A program made the position numbers and the translations under genes. Source: Nocardioides marmotae (GTDB taxonomy: Bacteria > Actinomycetota > Actinomycetes > Propionibacteriales > Nocardioidaceae). Taken from it: a DNA stretch of 64,000 nucleotides. Positions 1 to 8,317 of this stretch are shown here, one piece after another. Position 1 is the stretch's first letter. Every line of letters starts with the position of its first letter. The stretch covers positions 2,356,001-2,420,000 of the forward strand of contig NZ_CP053660.1 in NCBI RefSeq assembly GCF_013177455.1, given 5' to 3'. Below the pieces are notes generated by a model. The model worked only from the letters and a program-made list of their open reading frames with translations, was not told the origin of the DNA and did no database searches.

Positions 1-963
1 GCCCTGATCGTCTTCGCGGTGATCTTCCTGGCCGACGGAGGAAAGTCGCAGCTGCCCGCGGTCAGTGACGCGGAGTGGTTCCCGAAGTTCACCGGCCTGG
101 CGAGCATCGTGCTGATCGTCAGCAACTTCCTCTCCTACGCCGGCATGGAGATGAACGCGGTCCACGTGACCGAGATGCGCAGGCCCGCCAAGGAGTTCCC
201 GAAGGCCATCGTCCTCTCCGTCGTGCTGATCCTGTTCGTCTTCATCCTGCCGACGCTCGCCATCTCGGTCGGCGTGCCGGGGTCCAGCGTCAACCTGACC
301 CAGGGCGTGCTGCAGGCCTTCGACGTGTTCTTCAACCATCTCGGGATGTCCTGGGGGACCACGGTGATGGCGTTGCTGATCGTCATCGGGATCCTCGCCT
401 CGGTGGTCACCTGGATCCCCGGACCGAGCAAGGGTCTGCTGCTCGTGGGCAAGGACGGTTACCTCCCTCCGCGTCTGCAGGGCACCAACAGCCGGGGCAT
501 GCAGGTCCCGATCATGGTGGCTCAGGGACTCATCGTCACGGTCCTGTCGATCCTGTTCGCGGTGCTGCCGTCGGTGCAGTCGGTCTTCTGGATCCTCACC
601 GCCATGGCCGTGCAGCTCTACCTGATCATGTACATGATCATGTTCCTGGCGGCCATGAAGCTCCGCCGTACGCACCCGGACGTCAAGCGCGGCTTCCGGT
701 CGCCGGCGATGCCCGTGGTCGGGACCATCGGGTTCGTGGCCAGCCTGGCCGCCTTCATCCTCGGCTTCGTCGAACCTTCGGGGAACGCGGACTCGACACC
801 ACAGAGCATCTACATCCTGATCCTCGTCGCCGGCATCGTCCTCCTCGGCGTGTGGCCCTTCGTCCTCTACCGGCTGCGGAAGCCGGAGTGGAAGATCGAG
901 CCCACCCCGGACGGCACCGATGCCCACGGCCCGCAGGGTCATGGCCAGGGTCAGGAGGCCTGA
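1..963 (+). CDS. APC-family amino-acid antiporter, GadC-like (5' end outside window)
   Basis: The reading frame is open from base 1, so the start lies upstream; 320 C-terminal residues are visible. They form a polytopic membrane protein of the amino acid-polyamine-organocation superfamily, with hydrophobic segments around LIVSNFLSYAGMEMNAVHV, IVLSVVLILFVFILPTLAIS and later helices. The motif SYAGMEMNAVHVTEMRRPAKE, an 'E..A.H..E..rP..efP' pattern, is typical of glutamate/GABA exchangers. A basic cytoplasmic tail ends with a His/Gln/Gly-rich stretch. It lies 0.5 kb upstream of a glutamate decarboxylase, the usual pairing in glutamate-dependent acid resistance: the antiporter imports glutamate and exports GABA. 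The family is clear from sequence; the exact substrate is inferred from the neighbour. Confidence 0.85.
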   Translation, partial: ALIVFAVIFLADGGKSQLPAVSDAEWFPKFTGLASIVLIVSNFLSYAGMEMNAVHVTEMRRPAKEFPKAIVLSVVLILFVFILPTLAISVGVPGSSVNLTQGVLQAFDVFFNHLGMSWGTTVMALLIVIGILASVVTWIPGPSKGLLLVGKDGYLPPRLQGTNSRGMQVPIMVAQGLIVTVLSILFAVLPSVQSVFWILTAMAVQLYLIMYMIMFLAAMKLRRTHPDVKRGFRSPAMPVVGTIGFVASLAAFILGFVEPSGNADSTPQSIYILILVAGIVLLGVWPFVLYRLRKPEWKIEPTPDGTDAHGPQGHGQGQEA

Positions 964-968
964 GTCCG

Positions 969-1406
969 ATGATCACCAAGCATGCACGTGCAGTCCGCTC
1001 CTCCGTGTGCGCGGCGAGCCTGGTCCTCGGAGTGGGGCTGGGCGTCTCCGGTTGCTCCGCAGCAGGGAGCGCGTCGGACTCCGGGGGCGACGAGGCGCGC
1101 ACTCTCGCGGGCCAGCTCAACGACCGCCTGGCCGCGAGCGGCCTGTCCACGGTCGACACCGAGACGGCGACCGCGCTCTACGGCACCGACGGTGGCGTGA
1201 GCTGCGAGAACGTCGGCGAGCTCCAGCAACAGCTGGCCCTCTCGCAGTTCGGCAACAACTCCGTCAACCTCCGCCGGGTCGTGCTGGACCCGAGCCTCGT
1301 CAGCTACGACCTGGCCGTCATCGAGACCTATTGCCCCGACCAGCTCGGCGACTTCGAGGACCTCGTCGACGAGCTCGACACCGAGGAGACGGTCCCGACC
1401 CCGTAG
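969..1406 (+). CDS. Small secreted lipoprotein, unknown function
   Basis: 145 residues. ATG at 969 follows a CAGGAGG ribosome binding site and lies only 5 bases after the antiporter stop, so the two are probably co-transcribed. The N-terminus has basic residues, a hydrophobic core and the lipobox GVSGC near residue 28, giving a diacylated lipoprotein on the outer face of the membrane. The mature part is acidic (C-terminal ELDTEETVPTP) with two further cysteines, in SCENVG and TYCPDQ, that could form a disulfide. I recognise no domain. Its position between antiporter and decarboxylase suggests an accessory role in acid stress, but this is context only. Confidence 0.75.
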   Translation: MITKHARAVRSSVCAASLVLGVGLGVSGCSAAGSASDSGGDEARTLAGQLNDRLAASGLSTVDTETATALYGTDGGVSCENVGELQQQLALSQFGNNSVNLRRVVLDPSLVSYDLAVIETYCPDQLGDFEDLVDELDTEETVPTP

Positions 1407-1511
1407 GACCTGGTGGCGAGAGCTGGACCCACAACAGATGCGACCGAGCAGTAGCCATGCATGACACACCTACCCGCGCGACCAACGCGTGGACCTGAGG
1501 AGTCGACTTAC

Positions 1512-2903
1512 ATGTTGCACAACAAGAACTCAGTCCGAGGCGCTCTCGAGGACGACGTCTTCGCCTCGACCGACCTGTCGACCGCGATGCCGAAGTATCG
1601 CTTCCCCGACGACGAGCACGTTCCTCGGCACGCTTTCCAGGTCGTGCGCGACGAGCTGATGCTCGACGGGAACTCCCGCCAGAACCTGGCGACGTTCTGC
1701 CAGACCTGGGTCGAGCCCGAGATCAACGAGCTGATGACGCTGTCGGTCGACAAGAACATGATCGACAAGGACGAGTACCCCCAGACCGCCGAGCTGGAGG
1801 CGCGGTGCGTGCACATGCTCGCCGACCTCTGGAACAGCCCGGACGCCGCCGACACGATGGGCACCTCGACCACCGGCTCCAGCGAGGCCGCCATGCTCGG
1901 CGGGATGGCGCTGCTGTGGAAGTGGCGCGAGCGGCGGCGCGCCGCGGGCCTGCCGACCGACCGACCCAACCTGGTCACCGGGCCGGTGCAGATCTGCTGG
2001 CACAAGTTCGCCCGCTACTGGGACGTCGAGCTGCGCGAGATCCCGATGGAGGGCGACCGGCTGCTGATGACGCCCGAGGAGGCGGTCGCGCGGGTGGATG
2101 AGAACACCATCGGCGTGGTCCCGACCCTGGGTGTCACCTTCACCTGCCAGTACGAGCCCGTCGCCGACGTCGCGGCTGCGCTGGACAAGCTCCAGAAGGA
2201 CACCGGCCTGGACATCCCGATGCACGTCGACGGCGCCAGCGGCGGGTTCATCGCCCCCTTCGTCGAGCCGGACCTGGTCTGGGACTTCCGGCTGCCGCGG
2301 GTGAAGTCGATCAACGCCTCCGGCCACAAGTTCGGCCTGGCGCCCCTCGGCGTCGGCTGGGTCGTGTGGCGCGACGCCGAGGACCTGCCGGACGACCTGG
2401 TCTTCCACGTGAACTACCTCGGCGGCGACATGGCCGTCTTCGCCCTCAACTTCTCGCGTCCAGGCGGCCAGATCGTCGCGCAGTACTACAACTTCCTGCG
2501 GCTCGGGCGGGAGGGCTACCGGAAGATCCACGAGGCCGGCTACGAGACCGCGCGATACCTCGCCGGGGAGATCGCCGCGATGGGGCCCTTCGAGCTGATC
2601 TACGACGGTCACGGGGGCATCCCCGGGCTCACCTGGAAGTTGAAGGAGGGGGTCGACCACGGGTTCAACCTCTTCGACCTCGCCGACCGGCTGCGCACCC
2701 GCGGCTGGCAGGTGCCGGCGTACACGCTGCCGCCACACCGCGAGGACCTGGCCATCCAGCGCGTCCTGGTGCGTCACGACTTCAGCCGTGACATGGCCTC
2801 CCTGCTGCTCGACGACTACCGCCGGTCGATGGCGATGCTCGACAAGCACGCGCCGAAGGAGTCGCTGACGGCGGAGGAAGGGACCAGCTTCAACCACGCG
2901 TGA
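1512..2903 (+). CDS. gadB: Glutamate decarboxylase
   Basis: 463 residues, matching the usual ~465 of bacterial GadA/GadB. It is a PLP-dependent group II decarboxylase that converts glutamate to GABA and CO2, consuming a cytoplasmic proton. Seen in sequence: the cofactor-phosphate region [15 protein letters not shown], the Asp motif [12 protein letters not shown], and the Schiff-base lysine in [17 protein letters not shown] 1512 was chosen over the in-frame GTG-type starts upstream because GAGGAG lies 9 bases before it and the protein then starts like GadB. The last codons overlap the next gene. With the upstream antiporter this forms a classical glutamate-dependent acid-resistance pair. Confidence 0.95.
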   Translation: MLHNKNSVRGALEDDVFASTDLSTAMPKYRFPDDEHVPRHAFQVVRDELMLDGNSRQNLATFCQTWVEPEINELMTLSVDKNMIDKDEYPQTAELEARCVHMLADLWNSPDAADTMGTSTTGSSEAAMLGGMALLWKWRERRRAAGLPTDRPNLVTGPVQICWHKFARYWDVELREIPMEGDRLLMTPEEAVARVDENTIGVVPTLGVTFTCQYEPVADVAAALDKLQKDTGLDIPMHVDGASGGFIAPFVEPDLVWDFRLPRVKSINASGHKFGLAPLGVGWVVWRDAEDLPDDLVFHVNYLGGDMAVFALNFSRPGGQIVAQYYNFLRLGREGYRKIHEAGYETARYLAGEIAAMGPFELIYDGHGGIPGLTWKLKEGVDHGFNLFDLADRLRTRGWQVPAYTLPPHREDLAIQRVLVRHDFSRDMASLLLDDYRRSMAMLDKHAPKESLTAEEGTSFNHA

Positions 2904-3583
2904 GGAGGCGCGCCGGATCCGGCTCCGGCTCCAGATCGACGGATCCCTACGGGGAGACACGTTGGCCCATGGCGGCGGCAGTCGCCGTCGCCATGGGCCT
3001 GACCGCCCAGCTCCCCGACGACCTGCGCCTCGCGGAGCCCTGGGTGCTTCCCAGCACCGCCGGCCTGCTGCTGGTGGTGCTGATCGCGGGTGATCCGGGG
3101 CGGATCAGCCGACGTACGACGATCCTGCGTGCCTCGTCGATCGCGTTGATCGCCGTGCTGGCTCTCGCCTCGAGCTGGTCGATGGTGCGGCTCGTCCACG
3201 ACATCGTCACGAACGGGCCCGAGACGGACTCGGCGAGCGAGCTGCTGCGGGCGGGCGGTTGCGTCTGGCTCGGCAGCGTCATCGCATGCGCCCTGCTCTA
3301 CTTCGAGCTCGACTGCGGCGGCGCGGCTGCTCGCGCCGAGCGGATGCCGCGCACTCCGGACCTCGCCTTCCCGCAGCAGCTGACCCCTGAGGTGAGCCCC
3401 GAGGGCTGGCGGCCGCGGTTCGTCGACTACCTCTATCTCGGACTGACCAACGCCACCGCCTTCAGCCCGACCGACGTGATGCCGTTGGTGCCGTGGGCGA
3501 AGGCTGTCATGTCGATCCAGGCGGTGACGTCGCTCGGCGTCATGGCCCTCGTCGTGGCCCGGGCGGTCAACGTCCTGCAGTGA
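2900..3583 (+). CDS. DUF1345-like integral membrane protein
   Basis: 227 residues if started at GTG 2900, which overlaps the gadB stop as GTGA (translational coupling). An alternative ATG at 2969, behind GGGGAG, gives 204 residues and removes a Ser/Gly/Arg-rich leader. Four to five hydrophobic segments are visible. The C-terminal part, with [20 protein letters not shown] followed by a helix ending in VVARAVNVL, resembles DUF1345 membrane proteins, whose conserved end is Y..xT....f..SD. Function is unknown. Position makes it the last gene of the gad operon. Confidence 0.7.
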   Translation: MRRRAGSGSGSRSTDPYGETRWPMAAAVAVAMGLTAQLPDDLRLAEPWVLPSTAGLLLVVLIAGDPGRISRRTTILRASSIALIAVLALASSWSMVRLVHDIVTNGPETDSASELLRAGGCVWLGSVIACALLYFELDCGGAAARAERMPRTPDLAFPQQLTPEVSPEGWRPRFVDYLYLGLTNATAFSPTDVMPLVPWAKAVMSIQAVTSLGVMALVVARAVNVLQ

Positions 3584-3877
3584 CCTCAGCCGACGGCGGT
3601 GGCCCGTACCGTGGAGCACCAGCTCTCCGGCACGAGCACGACCTGCTGGGTCCGCCCCGCCGTCTGACCAACATTGGCGATGCTGCCTCGGAGTCGCCGT
3701 CAAGGCTTCGACTGAGCGCACTGTGTTCCCATGGCGAGCCGGTGGGGTGTGGCGTCACGCGGATCGGTCGCACTCCCGCTCGGGTTGCTGGCGCTGTGGT
3801 TGCTGCCGAAGGGGTACCCACTTGGCTCCCATCCCTCCATGGCACACGGCGCCGCGGAGATCGCAGTTCGCGCTTTC

Positions 3878-4066
3878 TTACAGCGCGTCCGCGCTTGCGG
3901 CGAGCGTCCGTAGTACCGCGATGTGGCCCTTGAAGGCCACGCGGCCCTCTTTCGTGAGTCCGGCCCATGTGCGGGTGCGCGTCGCGACCGTTCCCTTTCT
4001 CAGTTCGATATAGCGGGCGTCTTCAAGGACTTTCAGGTGCTTGCTCAGCACGGAGTGAACCGTCAC
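3878..4066 (-). pseudogene. Truncated winged-helix transcriptional regulator
   Basis: The 62 residues keep the recognition helix and wing of an ArsR/MarR-like regulator (SVLSKHLKVLEDARYIELRK, then a wing with RTRTWAGLTKEGRVAF), close to the 'winged helix DNA-binding' family in which the motif LSKHLKVLE..GY is typical. The N-terminal third of the domain is missing. The break lies at about 4066-4083, immediately beside an IS3-type transposase fragment, so the gene was probably cut by that insertion. Confidence 0.7.
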
Positions 4067-4082
4067 GGGTTCTCCGCCGCTT

Positions 4083-4385
4083 CTATACGGGGTGCGGCTC
4101 TCGGTTGAGAGTCGCGTAGTGGGCTCGCTCGAACTCCACCGGGGTCATCATCCCAAGGGTGCCGTGCAGGCGCCGGTTGTTGTACCAGTCGACCCAGCCG
4201 GCGGTGGCGAACTCGACGTCACCGATGGTCCGCAGCGGGCCGGCATGGAAGACCGTGGTGCGCACGCACTCGGTCTGGTAGAGCCCGATCACGCACTCCA
4301 TCAGGGCGTTGTCGTAGGCGTCGGCAACAGTGCCGATCGAGGGCATGCTGCTCATCCTCCTGGACTCAAACAGGAGCGGCATCAA
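4083..4385 (-). pseudogene. IS3-family transposase, C-terminal fragment
   Basis: 100 residues matching the end of IS3-family OrfB integrases: SIGTVADAYDNALMECVIG contains the last acidic residue of the DDE triad, and WVDWYNNRRLHGTLGMMTP is the conserved C-terminal box. The N-terminal two thirds, including the two catalytic aspartates, are missing, so the protein is inactive. It sits between a truncated regulator and the serine hydrolase gene and marks an old rearrangement point. Confidence 0.85.
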
Positions 4386-4435
4386 ACCTGGGGCGCTTCA
4401 TTACTTCGCCGAGCTCTCTACCCACGTCAGGTCGG

Positions 4436-5473
4436 TCAGGCGGCGGCCGGGACGGGATCGGACCCGAATCCGGGTCCGGAGTCGATGATCTGCCCGAGCA
4501 GCTTGAGGCCGGGACGATCCACGGGTCGGTTGTTGGCGTTGAGGATCACGACTGCGGCGCCGTGTTCGGGGGCTATAGCCAGCAGGCTGCGATATCCACC
4601 CGTGCCGCCACTGTGGAACATGACTCGATGCTGGGTGCGGGGCAGGTTGGCTGCGATCCAGCCGGGATGGATCGCAGCTCGTGCGTTGATGCGGTGCGCG
4701 GTCGTGCGGTTGAGAGCGATCGCTTCGGCGAGTTCTTCGGGGGCGGGGCCGAGGTGGGCCCGCGCGAGCCTGAGCAGGTCGGGAACCGTCGAGTGAAGGC
4801 CGCCGGCACCGGCGAGGGCGGCCAGGTGCCACGGTGGGCGTGGTCGTCCCGTGCGGGAGTGACCGGGGGCCAACCGGGCTGCGCCTTCGAGATCGAGGAC
4901 CACGCGGGTGTCTGTCATGCCCAGATGCCGGCAGATCTCGGCCTGGACGAGCGAGTCGTAGTCGGTCTCGGTGTGGCGTGCCAGGACGAATCCGAGCAAG
5001 CCGGCGCCGAGGTTGGAGTAGCAGAAGCGGGTGCCGGGCACCGATCGCAAACGGGTGCGCCGCAACCCGTCCATCAGGAGCTCGCCGGTGCATCCGGCGT
5101 AGGGGTCTGCTCGCAACAGGCCCCGTGGCAGGGTCCCCTTGGGAAGCCTTGGTAACCCAGAAGTGTGGGAGGCCAGGTGCCTCAGCCTGATGACCTCGCC
5201 GCCGCGCTGGGGGGCCGTGATGTCACGAGGTAGGAGGTCGCTCAGGGGTTGGTCCAGCCCCACGACGCCGCGCACGGCGAGCTGGGCCAAGGCGAGCGCG
5301 GTGAACGTCTTGGTGATGGAACCGATCTCGAACTGCGTGCCGGGATCTGCGCCGTGCACTGCGGACTGCCTGCCGTGCAGCGCACCCACCACCACGACAC
5401 CACGCTGTCCAGCGCCGAGTCGTTGCGCTGTTCGTCCTGACAGATCGTCAAGGAGCGAGTTGATCATCGTCAT
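4436..5473 (-). CDS. Serine hydrolase of the class C beta-lactamase/DD-peptidase fold
   Basis: 345 residues starting at ATG 5473. Catalytic motifs of the family are present: SxxK as GSITKTF (about residue 53), the Tyr motif YSN in RFCYSNLGAG, and a third motif HSGGTGGYRS near residue 290. There is no clear signal peptide, so a cytoplasmic or unusually exported enzyme is likely. Substrates of this family range from beta-lactams to peptides and esters and cannot be told from sequence. The start overlaps the stop of the upstream HTH gene as ATGA, so the two are translationally coupled and probably share the operator-rich promoter at 5704-5747. Confidence 0.85.
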   Translation of the reverse strand: MTMINSLLDDLSGRTAQRLGAGQRGVVVVGALHGRQSAVHGADPGTQFEIGSITKTFTALALAQLAVRGVVGLDQPLSDLLPRDITAPQRGGEVIRLRHLASHTSGLPRLPKGTLPRGLLRADPYAGCTGELLMDGLRRTRLRSVPGTRFCYSNLGAGLLGFVLARHTETDYDSLVQAEICRHLGMTDTRVVLDLEGAARLAPGHSRTGRPRPPWHLAALAGAGGLHSTVPDLLRLARAHLGPAPEELAEAIALNRTTAHRINARAAIHPGWIAANLPRTQHRVMFHSGGTGGYRSLLAIAPEHGAAVVILNANNRPVDRPGLKLLGQIIDSGPGFGSDPVPAAA

Positions 5474-5700
5474 GCCTCCGTGCGGCCGAACAGGTGCCGG
5501 CCCCCGTACTTCTTGTGGACGGCTTGCTTCGAGACGCCGAGCGCCTCGGCAATCTGCGCCCACGTGGTCCCTGACACGCGGGCACGGTGGACCAGGACCT
5601 CTTCGTGTCCTTCCAGTCGGCGGCGCAGCGCGGTCGCTTCGCGCAACGCTTGGAGGGGATCGGTGTGCTCGGTGATCCATGCAAGATCAACATCGGCCAT
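5470..5700 (-). CDS. Small helix-turn-helix regulator
   Basis: 76 residues. The C-terminal half carries a clear HTH (TTWAQIAEALGVSKQAVHKK), and the end GGRHLFGRTEA is typical of small actinobacterial HTH proteins placed before Clp-like or hydrolase genes. The N-terminus is a short helical segment. The ATG at 5700 lies 7 bases after a predicted -10 element, so the mRNA is probably leaderless. Two identical GTCAAC-N4-GTTGAC palindromes cover the promoter, so autoregulation by this protein is the simplest hypothesis. It overlaps the serine hydrolase gene by ATGA. Confidence 0.8.
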   Translation of the reverse strand: MADVDLAWITEHTDPLQALREATALRRRLEGHEEVLVHRARVSGTTWAQIAEALGVSKQAVHKKYGGRHLFGRTEA

Positions 5701-5703
5701 GCG

Positions 5704-5747
5704 GTCAACCCTAGTTGACTTCTCTATGGTCGTCAACTTACGTTGAC
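5704..5747 (-). promoter_or_regulatory. Promoter with paired GTCAAC-N4-GTTGAC operators
   Basis: Two perfect inverted repeats, GTCAACCCTAGTTGAC at 5704-5719 and GTCAACTTACGTTGAC at 5732-5747, have centres 28 bp apart. On the minus strand they embed a -35-like TTGACG (5736-5731) and a -10-like TAGGGT (5713-5708) with a 17-bp spacer. Transcription would start at about the ATG at 5700. A protein bound at both sites would block the promoter. The repressor is probably the HTH product of the gene it drives. Confidence 0.75.
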
Positions 5748-5891
5748 TGCCCGCAGCGGCATTCCTTCTACCGCGGTCGCCCGATTCGCTCGCCCCACGA
5801 CACCGACGGGTTCGCTGACCGACTCGTTGCCTGGGCTCCCAACTGGTCGGATGGTTCCTGAACGCACTCCACGGCCGCCATACGGGCTCTG

Positions 5892-5962
5892 CCCGACCAT
5901 TCCGCCCAGCGGGCATCCGCCCGACCATTCCGCTCAGCGGGCATCCGCCCGACCATGCCGGG
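5892..5962. repeat. 28-bp tandem repeat, 2.5 copies
   Basis: Units start with CCCGACCATTCCG at 5892, 5920 and (partial) 5948; the first two differ by one base. The array lies in the intergenic space between the divergent HTH and DUF4259-like genes. No coding or known regulatory role is evident. Confidence 0.7.
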
Positions 5963-6016
5963 CTTCGTGCGCTGTCGTGCCGATGAGCGTGCACTGGTAT
6001 GGGCCAGAATCAGGTC

Positions 6017-6748
6017 ATGGGTTCGTGGGGCGTCGGCATTCACAGCAACGATGACGCGAGCGACCTCCGCGACGATTTCCGGGACCTCATCGCCGGCGGG
6101 CTGTCTGCCGAGGACGCGACGCACCGACTACAGAACGAGTACGGAGTCGGTGACCGGGGAGTCGACGACAACGACTTCTGGCTCGGTCTCGCAGCAGCAC
6201 AGCACAGCAGTGGACATATCAACCCAACCGTCCTCGAACGCGCCATCGCGATTATCGACAGCTCAGACGAGCTGGCCCGATGGGCGCCCGAGATGCGAAA
6301 GCGGCGCCAGGTTGCCCTGCTCAAGTTGCGCCAACGGCTCGAGAAGGTGCCACCGCCTCCTAGGCGGATTCGCCCCCGCACCAAGGCGGACACCAGTCTT
6401 GAAGAGGGACAGCACGTTGCGGTGAACGTCGCCGAGCGTCGCGTGCTGCTTCGCGTGACCGGCGTGACCGAGGACAAGGGAGGGCGCTACCCCCGCGTGA
6501 CCTTGGTGAGCTGGGACGGCACCGACCGCCAGTTGCGTCGGGCACACCGTCTCCCGGCGGTTCTCGACCCAACACCTCGAAGGGACGACGAGGCCTGGGG
6601 CTTTCTACTCATTGGCGATCCAGGTGACCCGGAGGACATCACGGTGCTTCCTCAGCGAATCGACAGACGCACTCCGATGCGACGCTGGCAGTCGCAACAC
6701 GTCACGAAATGGTCGGACTTGGGCAGCACACTAGGTCTCGCCGAGTAG
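6017..6748 (+). CDS. DUF4259-like protein, unknown function
   Basis: 243 residues from ATG 6017; an in-frame ATG at 5999 would add six residues. The N-terminus GSWGVGIHSNDDASDLRDD matches the 'GtWG.g.f.nDdA.D' signature of DUF4259, whose proteins are small, soluble and uncharacterised. Residues 60-110 look helical; a basic proline-rich linker (PPPPRRIRPRTK) precedes a C-terminal beta-rich segment. No signal peptide or membrane segment is seen. The gene stands alone in accessory DNA, divergent from the HTH/serine hydrolase pair. Confidence 0.65.
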   Translation: MGSWGVGIHSNDDASDLRDDFRDLIAGGLSAEDATHRLQNEYGVGDRGVDDNDFWLGLAAAQHSSGHINPTVLERAIAIIDSSDELARWAPEMRKRRQVALLKLRQRLEKVPPPPRRIRPRTKADTSLEEGQHVAVNVAERRVLLRVTGVTEDKGGRYPRVTLVSWDGTDRQLRRAHRLPAVLDPTPRRDDEAWGFLLIGDPGDPEDITVLPQRIDRRTPMRRWQSQHVTKWSDLGSTLGLAE

Positions 6749-6882
6749 GGAGCGGCTCGTCCGGATCTGCCGCGATCCGCGCGCAGGCGAGCGTCTTACC
6801 GCCGCGTCGGACGTAGGGATCAGCCGATGATCGGGCGCCGATTGGACGGGGCGGCGCTGTGGAGATTGCGGCGCGGACCGGG

Positions 6883-8295
6883 TCAAGGCATGTTCTTGGC
6901 GAGTGCCTGGGCGAGGATGCGGGCGGCTTCGGGGAAGGCTGCAGGGTTAGGGCCTGAGTAGTTGAGTCGGACGAACGGTCCTGCGGGTTCGGCGGGGAAC
7001 CACTCGGTGCCGGGGGCGATGATGAGGCCCGCGGTCTCGCAGTCCCGACCGAGTCCATCGACGTCGGTGCCGTCTGGGAGCCGGGCCCACAGGTTGAGCC
7101 CTCCGGCCGGCACATGGACGAGGGCTATCTCGGGAGCGTGCTCTTGGAGGGCATCCACAAGAAGGTCGCGGCGGTCGTGAAGCTGTTGGCGCAGGGTGCG
7201 TAGGTGGCTGCGCCAGCCCGGCTGCGTCACAACGTCGAGGGCCGCGGCCTGGAGCAGAGTGCTGACGTACATCGACTCGGCGCCCCTGTCGGCCATGATC
7301 CGCTCTCGGGCAGGCCCCCGGGTGATGACCGCGGCGACGCGGATAGCGGGAGAAACGCTCTTGGTGAGCGAGCGCAGGTAGATGACGTGGCCGGCGTCGT
7401 CGTGGGCGGCCACGGGCGTGGGGGTGGTGGTGATGCCGAAGTCGTGGGCCCAGTCGTCCTCGACCATGAAGGCGCCGTGTGCGCGCACGACGTCCAGGAC
7501 GGCGACACCGAGCTCCGCCGACCACTGCGCTCCGGTGGGGTTGGCGTAGCTCGGCTGCGCGTAGAAGACACGGGCCCCCGTCTCCCGGAACGCGCGTTCC
7601 AGCTCGGCTGGGTCCGGTCCCGCCGGACCGCTTGGCACTGGGACCATCCAGACGCCAGCCTGCTGCGCGGCCAGGATGGCGCCCCAGTACGTCGGTGACT
7701 CCATCAGCAGGGGTTGACCCGGTGTCACTAGGGCGCGGAACACCGAACTCAGGCCGCTCTGGCTTCCAGGCAGGACCATGACGTCGCTGGGTGCGGGCGG
7801 GCTGAGCCCCGCTGGGGTTGACGCTCCTAGCTCGTGGGCGAACCACGACTGCAGCTCGGGGAGGCCAGCGGCCGGTGACCTGGTGACCGCGGCGTCGGTG
7901 CGGGCGGCGCGTGTCAGTGCCGCCCGGACCAGTCGCTCGGGCAAGAGCTCGCGGGTTGGGTAGCCCGAGTGCAGGGCGATGACGTCGTTCGGCGTGCTGC
8001 GCAGGGCGGTGGCGACCGACTGGATGCGCGCATGAGGTGAGCGCAGGGCCGCGGTCTGCCAGCCGTAGTCGGCCGGTCGCAGGGTGCGTACGGCCCGGAC
8101 GAACGTCCCCACTCCGGCCCGGCTCTCGATGAGCCCCTGACTGGCCAGCGTCCGAAGGGCGCGCTGCACGGTCACTGGACTGGCTTGGTGCGCGGCCACG
8201 AGCGCGCGCGTCGAGGGAAGCTGGCTCCCGGGGGGCGCCGTGCTGATCCAGTCGCGGAGCGCCGTGACGATCCTCGAACTGCTATCGTTGTTCAT
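6883..8295 (-). CDS. MocR-type regulator (GntR wHTH fused to aminotransferase fold)
   Basis: 470 residues. Residues 1-70 are a GntR winged helix (LPSTRALVAAHQASPVTVQR, then the wing ESRAGVGTFV). The rest is a fold-type I aminotransferase-like domain, with the tyrosine segment QPSYANPTG, Asp in VEDDWAHDFG and the PLP lysine in YLRSLTKSVSP. Such proteins sense PLP or an amino-acid adduct and usually control a divergent gene, here an EamA exporter. ATG 8295 was chosen because the wHTH begins a few residues later. Its start codon overlaps the start codon of the divergent gene on the other strand. Confidence 0.9.
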   Translation of the reverse strand: MNNDSSSRIVTALRDWISTAPPGSQLPSTRALVAAHQASPVTVQRALRTLASQGLIESRAGVGTFVRAVRTLRPADYGWQTAALRSPHARIQSVATALRSTPNDVIALHSGYPTRELLPERLVRAALTRAARTDAAVTRSPAAGLPELQSWFAHELGASTPAGLSPPAPSDVMVLPGSQSGLSSVFRALVTPGQPLLMESPTYWGAILAAQQAGVWMVPVPSGPAGPDPAELERAFRETGARVFYAQPSYANPTGAQWSAELGVAVLDVVRAHGAFMVEDDWAHDFGITTTPTPVAAHDDAGHVIYLRSLTKSVSPAIRVAAVITRGPARERIMADRGAESMYVSTLLQAAALDVVTQPGWRSHLRTLRQQLHDRRDLLVDALQEHAPEIALVHVPAGGLNLWARLPDGTDVDGLGRDCETAGLIIAPGTEWFPAEPAGPFVRLNYSGPNPAAFPEAARILAQALAKNMP

Positions 8296-8317
8296 GAGCG
8301 ACAACAGTAGCGCTACT
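8281..8317. promoter_or_regulatory. Dyad-symmetric shared start region of the MocR and EamA genes
   Basis: The minus-strand ATG (8295-8293) and plus-strand ATG (8294-8296) overlap. They are framed by an imperfect inverted repeat, GCTATCGTTGT (8281-8291) with ACAACAGTAGC (8301-8311), and by a perfect 12-bp palindrome, AGTAGCGCTACT (8306-8317). No Shine-Dalgarno sequence precedes either start, so both messages are probably leaderless, and each promoter would lie inside the opposite coding region. The dyads are good candidates for the MocR operator. Confidence 0.65.

Noticed and set aside
3584..3877. Short plus-strand frame starting MASRWGVASRG
   Set aside because: It has no ribosome binding site or domain and overlaps the antisense of the truncated regulator.
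5892..5962. CRISPR array
   Set aside because: The 28-bp units are adjacent without spacers, there are only 2.5 copies, and no cas genes are present.
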